Positions 54,901 through 64,000 of a DNA stretch of 64,000 nt are shown here, one piece after another (within the stretch, counting starts at the first letter, position 1; the number at the start of each line of letters is the position of its first letter). The notes under the pieces were generated by a model. That model searched no databases. It saw nothing but the letters and a program-made list of their open reading frames with translations, and was not told the DNA's origin. Both the position numbers and the translations under genes were made by a program. Origin of the DNA: Hemicordylus capensis (lineage: Eukaryota > Chordata > Lepidosauria > Squamata > Cordylidae); the NCBI RefSeq assembly GCF_027244095.1, contig NC_069658.1, positions 267,290,687 to 267,354,686 on the forward strand, read 5' to 3'.

Positions 54901-57900
54901 ATCACGTTGACTGGTGGGCTCCTATGCTGGCTGCTTTATTTACTTACATCGATCAGACGGCCCACATCCCAAAGGACTGGGGTATGGCTATTGTCCCGAT
55001 AGGGAAAAGAGAAGATCCATCCAATTACATACCAATAAGCCTCTTAAATATAATAAGCAAATTATATGTGAAACATCTAGGCATAAAATTATGCTCCTGG
55101 CTGGATCAGGAAGGCTTATTAGAAGATGAGCAAGCCGGCTTTAGACAGGGCAGATCAGTTATAAATCATTGTTTAATCCTGCAACATCTTATTGAAAAGT
55201 ATATCTCCTTGGGTAAACAATCACTTTTTGCTGTATTTGTTGACTTTCGTTCAGCCTTTGATTCTATTTCTAGAAATTTATTGTGGGCAAAATTGGCTAA
55301 TACAGCAATTGATAAGCGGCTTTTATTGTTACTTTATAAATTACATGAGAACTCTTCTATCTGTGTTCGTTTGAACTCTACTGGTCACTTATCTAAAGCA
55401 ATTCCAACTACAAAAGGTGTGAGACAAGGGTGCATACTCGCACCTTTTCTGTTTAATTTTTATGTAAATGATTTAATTAAACATTTACAGGAATTGGATA
55501 CTTTTGCCCCTATATTAGCAAACAGAAGGCTGCCACTATTGATGTATGCTGACGATGCAGTGATTATTTCCCAAACTAGCTCAGGTCTTACGAGAGCTCT
55601 GGGGGCTTTGGTAACATATTGTCAGGAGGAACATCTGGTCATCAATTATTCCAAAATGAAAATAGTTTGCTTTAACAATAAAGCTAAGAGTTTGAGATGG
55701 ACTGTTGGGGGACATCAAGTTGAACAAGTAAAGCAAATCAAATATCTTGGTGTGATATTTCAGTATAACAACAGGCAACGCGCTCATGCTAGAATGGTTT
55801 CTGATTTAGCTCAACAAAGCGTGGTAGCTATTCTGAGATTTCACCACGCGCAGGGTGGAGGATATATTCCTGCCGCCATTAATTTGTTCCTTGCTAAAAC
55901 TTTACAGCAACTTTTGAATGGAATTCAGTTGGGCCCCTTTGATAGTTTTACGCCCCTAGAGCGAGTTCAGTCGAGCTTTCTAAGAGCACTTTTTGGTACA
56001 CCTAGACGCACCCCTAATGTGGCGCTACGACAGGAGGCTGGGTTGTGGAGGACTGAGACTGGGGCATGGTTGCAGATTATTTTCTACTGGCTGAAGCTCC
56101 ACCTCCAGACAGTGGGACTTGTGCCTAGGTTTCTTTTGACTGCACCCTGGCCTATTTGGCTGGTAACGATTATGGATAAACTTTCCCGTATTGGCTTATA
56201 TCCTGAATTTTTATTAGAAACTGACCTAGTGAATGCCAAAAAATTAGTTCGTCAACGTTTAAATGACATGGAGCTCCAGAATGAGTTGGCCTGTCTGCCG
56301 GCATTTTACAGTCAGTTTAAGGCCAGGTTGGGTTTTCCCCCAGCTTCATATTTGTCCACCATAACTGTCAGAAAGTTCCGCTGGGCTTTTTCAAGAGCAC
56401 ACTTTAATGCCTTTCCTTCAGCTATACTAACGGGGAGATTTCAACATCTACCCCTGGAGGCTCGCTTGTGCCCTTGTGGTTTGGGTGAACCTGAATCAAT
56501 GGCTCATATTTTACTATGCTGTAGATTCTATAGTAATATTAGATGTCATTTGATTCTGCCGCTTCTTTCTAGGTTTCAACATCAATCCGACGACTTGCTG
56601 GTGAAATTTTTACTTGAAGATAATGTACACTGCATCTCTCATGTTGTAGCACAGTTTTGTTACATCGTAATTAGAATTCATAGTTCATTGATTGATGCTA
56701 ACGTTAATGATTAAGTTAATGTTGAATGCTGGAATAATGTTTATTGTTTGTGTTGTTGTTTTGTTTTGGCCATTGGCTGTAAATAAAGTATCTCTCTATT
56801 TTCAAAGCTTCTCCCTCTATGAAGACAGTCAATTTTGATTTATTTTTTAGCTTTTCTATATCATTTTTCAAAGCAGAACTGAGGATTCTATAAGCAAATT
56901 CCCCAGTAATACTGGCCGTGATCACATGCATGTTGAATTGGCAAAGAAGCATCCTTGTGTTCTCTCACATGCTGCTCTTTTTGGATGCAGAAAACTTTGC
57001 CTAACAGGCAAAAGGAGCACAGAGACTGGTGTTCTGAAGGAGGAGCAAAGCAGCCTTTCCCACTGAACACACAAGGAGAGGGGAGTCGACACATTTAGGC
57101 TGCCATCCTAAATATACTGACAAGACAGTAAATATGCTCAGGATTGCTCTATCAGTCCTGAAAGGAGAGGATCCCTCTAGCCTAATTGATCAGAGATTTA
57201 TGTATCTAACACATTTTAATACCACTCAGCATCATCCAAAGATACCAGGGCAGTATACAAAACAAAACAAAACACATTACAATACCAGTACAATCAATGA
57301 TTTAAAAAACCAACAATAAAGGCACAACAGCAAAACAAAACAGCTGCAATTAAAACATCAAGAGATGGAGCTGCATCTAATAGAACTAGCAGCAATCAAA
57401 GGAGCTAAAACCGTCATGGTTAAAAACCACAATGAGACAAGAAAAGGTCTGGGGGGACAGGAAATCTGGTGGGGCATCTAAAAGAAAAAGGTGAAGATTC
57501 CAGGTGAGGATCCCTAGGGAGGAAGTTATACACATGGACCATCATCGATGAAATGCCTCTCTCTCTGGCAGCCCTCTACTTCAGTTCCAAAGGCAAAGGC
57601 ACCAAAAGGAGGTTATCAACAGATGAATGCAGTATGTGGGCAGACTGATATGGAAGCATTCCTTTTTTGTGCAGCCCCCAAATGGAACATGGCAGAAGTT
57701 GTGGGGAGCGTCACTGGGGAGGGCAGGGCAGGCAGGCAGAAGTTGCTGCTACAAAGAGAAGCAGATGCCTTCAAGTTCTGTTTGGTCTTTTTTGTTTGTT
57801 TTTAAAAATGTTGAGTGTCCATTACTGGGTTATTCAGTGCCAGTTCAACTGCCTAATGTCTGTTCATTCCTTTGACCATTTATAAAGTGGCAAATGGAAG

Positions 57901-60900
57901 GGAGAGAAAGTGAACTGACAAGTTAAAGAGATTCACCATGGCCATATGAACACCAGTAGGAACATAAGCACAGCCCTGCTGGATCAGGCCCGAGGCCTAT
58001 CTAGTCCAGTATCTTGTTTCACACAGTGGCTCACCAGATGACTCTGAGAAGCCCACAGCCAAGAGGTGAGGGCATGCCCTGCTGTTGTTCCCGTGCAACT
58101 GGTATTTAAAGGCATCTTGCCTTTGAGGCTGGAGGAGTCTAATAGTCTGAGGCTGCCAGACTAGTAGCCATTGAAAGACCTGTCCTCCATGTTTTTGTCT
58201 AAGCCCCTTTTAAAGCCATCCAAGCTAGTGGTCATCACCACATCCCATGGCAAAGAATTCCACAGATAAGTTATGCACTTTCCTCCACTTAAGATGAGTC
58301 CTTGGTTGCCTCCTGACATGGGTTTATAGGCAGTAAATAAGGCACAAAACAGTCAAAATGTAAAGTTTTTAAAAGCTTAATTCTCCTTTTTTTAAAAACA
58401 ACAACTGAGCATCACTCTGTACTTATCAGTAATTACATCCTTTCAATATTCTCTAAAGAGCAATGTGCAAATTTATTTAATATTGATCAATTCATAATTT
58501 AACACACGTTTAAAGCTGTTGAGAGCCAATAACAGATTAGGAGGGGACTACTGTTGCTTGCAGCCATATTGAATACTGCTCAGAGTCCTTTCACTTTGGT
58601 TGTGTGTTTGTGGGTCATTCAGGAGAGGATTTTTACCTTTGCCTTATGGAGCGCATGATCCGATGTGCCCCCTCGCCTTGATACAGCCACGTGTGCTGAC
58701 TGTTCCGCACTAAATCACTCTTGTTCACTTCTTTGCTTTTCATATACCTGAAGAAATCCTGAATGTTCAGCTGCTTAAACTCCTCCAAAGTCAGCACACC
58801 TAGTGAAAGGAGTAAAAGCACAGGTTGTTGGTTGGTGCATGTTAGACATGTATGCCAACTCCAAAACCTGCCACATATGTGGCACTTTTTGAAACTGTAG
58901 CTGCTGTCCTATAGATGTAGGGAGAAGGCAACGGGGGAAGTATGAAAGAACCAACATGGGGGGAAAAACTAAAGCCAAGATCGTGGGGGTGGTGGGTGGG
59001 ACTCGGTGAAAGTTCATTTTGTTGCTGTTATCACAGGCTGGCCTTGCCTCACAAGCCCCATATGAGACTAGGATATGCCAAAGTTTGCCATTGGTGCTTC
59101 AAATGTAAAGCATCCATCAGTACCTGAAATAGTAAGCAGGCAAGTCTTATTTGTTTATTGATTACATTTTTATACTGCTCCATCCAACAGCTCTGGGTGG
59201 TTCACAACAAGTAAAAAACAAAACAAACACCATTTAAAACAAATGCTTAGAACAATGTAAAAACAAATTTAAAACAAGTCAGAACCATTTAAAACCAATT
59301 AAAAATATTAAGGAACAATTTTAAAAACTTGGAAGGCCAAGCCAGACAAGTTTTTAGGGCTCTTTTGAAGGCCAACAATGAGCCCAAACTATGGATGTCT
59401 GCTGGGAGTGCATTCCACAGGCCAGGATATAGAGAAAGCCTGGTTCCAAGTTGCTAACAGTCAAACTGGTTTTAACTGGAGACAGACCTCACCAGATGAC
59501 CTCAATGTGCAATGAGGATCACACAGAAAGTGGTGCTCTCTAAGGTAACCGGACCTAAGCCATTCAGGGCTTTCTTTAAAAGTGATAACCAGCACTTTGT
59601 ATTTTGCCCGGAAACATATTGGCAGCCAATGCAACTGTTTGAGGACAGGTATCATATAGTCTCTCTAAGATACCCCAGAGACCAATCTGTCTGCCGTATT
59701 TTGAACTAACTGAGTTTCCAAACTATATATAAAGGTAGCCCCATGTAGAGCATATTGCAATAGTCAAGCCTGGAAATTACAAGCTGATGCACCAGTGTTT
59801 TGAGATTGTTTTCTTCAAGAAATGGATGCAGCGGTCAAATCAGCCGAAACTGATGGATAATGATGAATCAGAAATGTTGCTACTCTCAGGGGGTACATGT
59901 ATTTTTTAAAAATAGGAGCACCATTGTAGGAAACATTCAGATGCTTTGCCTGTGCACCTGCAGAAGAACATGCCTCAGACTGGGTACTGGAAGCACAGTA
60001 GATATCATGGGCAAAAAGGAAAACGATTTAGCAAAAAAAAAAAGCAAGCTTTGTTTTAGAAAGCAGAAAGCAAACTGCAGAGGCACAACAGCCTGGGTTC
60101 ACAGTTAATTGTAAAGCAAAGAGGGAGGGTGCAAACTCTGAGGAGAGGTCAATTAAGGACAGCCCTGAATGTCATTTATTTCCAGTGACTGCACACATTT
60201 TCCATTCCACTATTCTTTTATCAGCTTCAGCTTTCCAAGATCCATCACCACATCCAGGTTATGACCCTAGGCTCTCTTGCTAAACAAAGGATGATCCTTC
60301 CTGACTTATGCAAACTGAACTATTAAAACAGGGTCAAGACAAATAATAATACAATGATAATTAGAAGTAAAATATGTACACGTTCATTATTTTAAAAACC
60401 AACAAAACCATTTGTGTGTGAATACTGACAGTTTGTAAGAGGTATAGGCAACATCATTTATCTTTTGCACATGCTAAGAACTGACCAAGAATGCAAATAC
60501 ATAAAAATATAGTTCCTTCCTAAAACTGTCCCTTCTATGGATGTACTGGTCTAGTTTCAAGATTTGTAGAATTATAAACAAACTGCAAGTCCTACAGCAT
60601 TACAAACATTCATTCTTGTAAGTCTCCATGCTGTATTTTGTTACCAGTGTAGAAGACCCTGTGGAGTCAAACAAAACGCATCTGGCAAGAATTGTACTAG
60701 TGTTCTTTGTCAAACTTCATTGTGTGTAACAAGTCTTATTGCATGCAAAATTGCACTGTTTTGATCATTTTAACTGTTAATTGTTTTATGATGTTTTATA
60801 GTCTCTGTTTTTAATTGTTAATTGATTTTAATTGTTTTGTTTTAATATAAACCGCCCTGAGCCATTTTTGGAAGGGTGGTATAGAAATCAATCAATCAAA

Positions 60901-63618
60901 TATAGGAGAAATGATATATACCTCTTGAATTGACAGCATTCACATATAAATGGCTTTGTTGTTTTCATAATAAATATGTCTATGTCTTATTCCTGACTAT
61001 TACTGGATTAGTGTTTGTCCTGACCTTGTTTTCATAGTCCCTCAGTTTTCTTGCTGCACACTGCTAACAATGGAAGGAGCTGCACTCGGGAAGTGAGGCC
61101 ACTCCGACACACCAAACAGGGCCTTGAGACCTTAATTGAAGTGTTTTATTCAGTGATGCTTACAGTGCTGGAAGAGCCACAAACAGTGCATCTAGTCTCT
61201 GCCAAAGACGTCACAAGCTATGGGGGCACTAGGGTAAGGGCTTACACACCGGATTTGGAGCTCAGCTCCCCATTCACCAGTGTGTGTTTCCCACTCCAAA
61301 GCCACCTCTCTAGGGCTATGCAGATCATCAGGCAAGCTGGCAGTGAGTGTGTGCAGTTTGCCCGTTTATTTAATCTGATTAGGAAATGGAGAGGCGTTCA
61401 ACTGAAGGCATTTAATTAGACAGGAGAGATCGCAGTGAACATCCGGGCAAGCAGGAGGTCTGGAGAGGCCAGTGGGTTGCTTGAAACCTCTTGGAACCCC
61501 TGTAGTTTATAGCATAAAACTGAAAGGAGTGGAGGAAAAGCTTACTGAGAAAACTGCCTGTGTATCCAACTGCCTATCAGATAATAGCACGTAGCAGGCT
61601 GGGAAAGGAACCTCTCTCAGAAAGTAAGCCCTGGGATGGCTCACAATTCAGGCACTAACATTAATATAACACACAGGCACTTCACAGGTTTAGAACCCTA
61701 CAAGAGTCTAGACCAGGAGAGAGGGAGAGAGAAAGGAGTGAAGATCAGAGCTCCAGGCAATCCTTTACCACTGAAGCTGAACAAATACATGCTTTAAGCC
61801 TTTGGGCACAAAACACAAACATACAATATACAGAGTCACTGAGCATATTGTATGCTGCTCAGTATGCCGCACGGAATGCCTCTCATCCCAAAGGAGCTCA
61901 GTCTTTAGCAAACCAGTTCATGAAGCCCTACCAAAAGTGAAATAAAGTTGTGCGGCAGTGGGAGATGTAGCAGGGTCTTCTTGGTTGCAGTCCCAATGCT
62001 ATGAAATTTACCTTCCCACAGAATCTTAAGCTCTTCTCCGCATATTATTAGAATGCAATGAAAATTTTCCCTTTTTCTGAAAGCATTTGGAGAGTTGCTT
62101 AGATTAGAGAAGTGCACTGCTTTTTATTTATTTATTCAGGCCAATAACTTTTCTATTCTAGAATGCTGGTAATTTAAGGAGTGTTGTATTCTCCAGTATT
62201 TTAAATTTCTTATGTTTCCCCAAGTCATTTGTCCATAAAAGTGGTATATAAACAACTTCCTGCCCAGCCTTTTCCACTATGCAGCTTCCATATACCCTAT
62301 ACCTATAGAATCATGGCCATGGATACACAGTGATGATTTAAATAAACTCTTCCCAATATACTATTTATTTTTACACGTGTTTCCTACTCTTCCTCCAAGG
62401 ACGCCAAAGTGGGTCACATGGTTATGTTTATTCCCACAACAACCCTGTGAGGTAGGCCAGGCTGAGAGAGAAGTGACTGGCCTCAAGTCACCCAGTGAGT
62501 TTCATGGCCAAATGGGGATTTGAACATGGGTCTCTCTCTAGTCTAACATACTTATAACTTTTCAAGATTTCCTTTAATGCTTCCTTTAAAGCATTGCCAG
62601 GGAGAGACTAGAAGATTCTCCATCTGGACAGACTGGACCCCAGCCTGAACACTCAAATGTACTTTTAAAAAGATATAAAATGAATCCAAGTATGTCAAGC
62701 AGCAGATATGGAAATACCGCTTCTGGTTGCTGTGCCTATATTTTGAATAGATTTGCTAGTACACAACATGTTTTGGCTTCTCTCTCTCTCCCTCTCTCTC
62801 CACACTCTCCTGCTTATTTAAGACTTCAGACTATCTGGGGCCATCTGTGGTCCAAAATATATTGGGCTTTTTGAGCCAATTTGTCTGTTTTCTCTTTCTT
62901 CCTTTAACTCTGAATAAACTTGTTTTTGCACCTTTCATGGATGTTCTCATGTTGTGTTTATTTTGGGATCTTCGCTCTTGATGGATTACAAAAGGCTTAA
63001 ACTGATTCAGGGGGTGGGGAGTAAGTAACAATGCACAATACACTAGAAGGCAACATTAACTCTGTCTCACCATTGTCATCTGGGTCTGCTTTCATAGCAG
63101 TGTACATCTCTCGAAGAGTCTCAGTAGTCATCCATCTGCCACCAGTTGCTACATGGTTTTGTGTCAGCACCTGGAATTATAAATCTGTCTTGGCAATCAA
63201 GTATAATATTAAGTGAGCTCAGCATCTGTCCATTAACACGTTCTGTATGTGAGAAATTTGAAATACGATTTCAAAAAAAAGCAAGCAGTTTGCCAATGAT
63301 CACACAGGAAAGCAGTCCACATCCAGATCTCGATTCCCAATATTATGCTGTCATTACTGAGCGGCAGTACCTTTCAAAACAAAGGTTGCATTTGTTCCAA
63401 GAAAATGAAGAGTTCCGACATACATGTACATTTCTTAATGATTGCAATATCAAACAATGAATTGCATGTGTGAGCAGCACAGCCATAAATAAAACACCAT
63501 AGACAGAATGCTTATAAAATCTCAGACGATGGAAGTAGTTCTCATGCTTACCTGTGAGTCATCAAATGAGACAGAGTGATCTACATGCATGTGTGATTCA
63601 GCAATGTGCATGAATCTT
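48961..63618 (-). CDS. P4HTM: Transmembrane prolyl 4-hydroxylase, last seven coding exons (5' part outside window)
   Basis: P4HTM is an ER-membrane Fe(II)/2-oxoglutarate dioxygenase that can hydroxylate HIF-alpha. Minus-strand exons: 63552-63618, 63071-63170, 58637-58799, 51159-51344, 50007-50097, 49319-49442, 48961-49178 (stop 48961-48963). All borders are AG/GT and in phase. An EF-hand loop (DPDDNGVLTLEE) is split by the intron between 63071 and 58799. The catalytic domain has GGHYHAHLD (H-x-D iron ligands) in exon 51159-51344, [19 protein letters not shown] next, [20 protein letters not shown], then the distal His in YSLHGGC and the 2-oxoglutarate-binding Lys in TEGTKW. All key residues are present, so the enzyme should be active. 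The N-terminal membrane segment is beyond 64000. Exon 63552-63618 is the least certain. Confidence 0.96.
49559..49605 (-). repeat. L2-like LINE tail
   Basis: Plus strand aatttatattatttatatac then tgcttttcaacaacaacaat, the reverse complement of the tail seen at 8189-8443. Lies in a P4HTM intron. Confidence 0.5.
50565..51128 (+). mobile_element. CR1 LINE 3' end, well preserved
   Basis: Begins near atgatcaggggcctggagca, contains gaggcaaggctacagcatct, ggggagacatgatagaggtg (coding GDMIEVYK) and ends ggatgggccttaggcctgat. It is antisense in the P4HTM intron between 50097 and 51159 and ends about 30 bases from the next exon. Confidence 0.8.
51809..53301 (+). pseudogene. LINE ORF1, broken
   Basis: Two open pieces, 51809-52174 and 52375-53301, separated by stops. 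The first has a polar, coiled-coil-like composition; the second has a hydrophobic core (around [13 protein letters not shown]) followed by a Ser/Thr/Gln-rich tail containing TQTDKEKN and TQTPC. No nucleic-acid-binding motif that I can name. The position before the endonuclease marks it as ORF1 of the LINE. Confidence 0.7.
53585..54056. other. GC-rich foreign segment inside the LINE endonuclease region
   Basis: About 470 bases, very rich in G, C and CpG within an A/T-rich LINE. It starts aaggcgggtagaccgggcct and ends ggttcggacacacgcct. It contains a gcgcgtgcgcacgcgc palindrome near 53635, a gagaggagctc / gagctcctctc hairpin (about 53683-53713), and a perfect two-part hairpin at 53994-54042 (aaccggtccggc / gccggaccggtt enclosing ggccattct / agaatggcc). 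Its two ends are only weakly inverted. It may be a DNA transposon or other inserted repeat. Confidence 0.6.
54062..56714 (+). pseudogene. LINE ORF2: endonuclease end, reverse transcriptase, zinc knuckle
   Basis: The segment 54062-54751 begins with [10 protein letters not shown] and contains SDHYPL, the last catalytic block of an apurinic-type endonuclease. After one frame change near 54750, 54771-56714 is open for 647 codons: [51 protein letters not shown] and the YADD catalytic box, then a C-terminal [18 protein letters not shown] zinc-binding motif (C-x-C, H, C). The long open frame points to recent insertion. Most of the endonuclease upstream is missing, so the copy cannot be complete. Confidence 0.85.
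56814..58636. other. P4HTM intron with L2-like and CR1 fragments
   Basis: Contains a minus-strand L2-like stretch at about 57190-57760 (plus strand: caaagataccagggcagtat, then a caaaacaaaacaaaac run) and a CR1 end at 57957-58270. Nothing else recognised. Confidence 0.55.
57957..58270 (-). mobile_element. CR1 LINE 3' end
   Basis: Plus strand starts aggaacataagcacagccct, gctggatcaggcccgaggcc, tatctagtccagtatcttgt and ends near catcccatggcaaagaattc, the reverse complement of the CR1 end at 50820-51128. Confidence 0.75.
59150..59780 (-). mobile_element. L2/CR1-like LINE 3' fragment
   Basis: On the minus strand 59461-59655 translates to [20 protein letters not shown], the C-terminal LHWLP block common to LINE ORF2 proteins of the L2/CR1 group. 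The 3' tail (accacccagagctgttggat) lies at about 59200. Broken. In a P4HTM intron. Confidence 0.7.
60745..60900 (+). mobile_element. L2/CR1-like LINE 3' end
   Basis: Ends ataaaccgccctgagccatt then tttggaagggtggtatagaa and an (atcaatca)n-like tail. Confidence 0.65.
62400..62545. repeat. L2/MIR-like conserved repeat fragment
   Basis: The stretch cacaacaaccctgtgaggta, ggctgagagagaagtgactg and cagtgagtttcatggccaaa is an old amniote interspersed repeat often placed with L2/MIR. Strand and family uncertain. Confidence 0.5.
62777..62812 (+). repeat. (TC)n microsatellite
   Basis: Run of ctctct with a few interruptions (ctctctccctctctctcc). Confidence 0.85.
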
Positions 63619-64000
63619 CTAGGCCAGATTGCATATGGAGGCAGAACTTATTGCATTGCTCTATGCAAGATCCAATACAATATCTGATTCTTTATATCAT
63701 TATTCTTAATAATAAATCCAGTCTTAGTGAAACAGAGGCAGTTTGTTTCAACAAGCATTGCCAACCCAACTGTCCTAAAAATTAAGCGGCAATATTAATT
63801 TTCCTCTTCTCACTTCTAGAACACCTGCAGCTGTAGGCCATTTTTGGTTACATCTGTACTTTGAGGTTCAGCAAAAATCACAACAGCCAGAGTTTATCTG
63901 ACAGAAGAAGTTTCCCCTCCATTCTATGGATTTGTTCTCACAAGCATTGCCCATCAGAAAGCACATAAGATTGTGTCAGGATTATTAGGCATTGTTAGAC

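Larger units (their letters stand above)
51476..56800 (+). mobile_element. Nearly full-length APE-type LINE in a P4HTM intron
   Basis: A 5.3-kb element flanked by identical 13-bp duplications ttcaaagcttctc (51463-51475 and 56801-56813). The 5' end starts ttgcttccaagatggcgacg, a YY1-type site as at the start of mammalian L1. It then has an ORF1 region, an apurinic-type endonuclease start (SWNVKGW), a GC-rich segment replacing most of the endonuclease, the end of that domain (SDHYPL), a reverse transcriptase and a C-terminal zinc knuckle, and ends in gtaaataaagtatctctcta. Antisense to P4HTM. Clade uncertain; it is not CR1 or BovB. Confidence 0.9.
60901..63070. other. P4HTM intron, mostly without recognised features
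   Basis: Apart from an L2/MIR-like segment (about 62400-62545) and a (TC)n run at 62777-62812, I recognise nothing. The 122-codon plus-strand open frame at 61051 has no known relative that I can name and no splice or codon evidence. Confidence 0.5.

Noticed and set aside
51476-56800. Endogenous retrovirus or LTR element
   Set aside because: No long terminal repeats, protease, integrase or envelope motifs; the endonuclease blocks, target duplications and tail show a LINE.
61051-61419. 122-codon plus-strand open frame in a P4HTM intron
   Set aside because: No family resemblance, no splice or start context; could be chance in a repeat-poor stretch.
1-64000. CRISPR array, operon or bacterial features
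   Set aside because: Spliced vertebrate genes and squamate repeats throughout; no regularly spaced short direct repeats with unique spacers.

Overview
This is vertebrate genomic DNA, almost certainly from a squamate reptile. The repeats show it: Sauria-type SINE and BovB (RTE) pieces, 5S-rRNA-headed and tRNA-headed SINEs that share one tail, CR1 and L2-like LINE fragments, and several hAT-type MITEs. The genes are spliced and large introns carry most of the repeats.

The gene content matches the conserved P4HTM - WDR6 - DALRD3 neighbourhood (human 3p21.31). From left to right: a mir-191 hairpin (about 908-997, +) and a mir-425 hairpin (about 4555-4640, +); DALRD3 (coding exons 10193-23604, +, 13 exons, all found); a probable minus-strand gene that I do not recognise (24885-27971); WDR6 (coding exons 29555-36324, -, 6 exons, all found), with a CCAAT-rich, CpG-rich promoter near 40.7-40.9 kb; a repeat-filled gap (41-48.9 kb); and the 3' seven coding exons of P4HTM (48961-63618, -), whose 5' exons lie beyond the window.

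DALRD3 and WDR6 are both partner proteins of tRNA methyltransferases (METTL2 and FTSJ1). They are transcribed towards each other. P4HTM is an ER-membrane 2-oxoglutarate/iron prolyl hydroxylase, and its EF-hand and iron-binding residues are visible here. The two microRNAs lie 5' of the first DALRD3 coding exon on the same strand, so they need either an upstream non-coding DALRD3 exon or a promoter of their own.

The most unusual structures are: a nearly perfect 73-bp inverted repeat that encloses the DALRD3 promoter and first coding exon; the unrecognised gene between WDR6 and DALRD3; a nearly full-length LINE in a P4HTM intron, with a 13-bp target duplication, whose endonuclease region has been replaced by a GC-rich hairpin-bearing segment; and two oppositely oriented copies of a composite 5S-SINE unit at 38.3-39.6 kb. 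I saw no convincing retrovirus, LTR element or Polinton.
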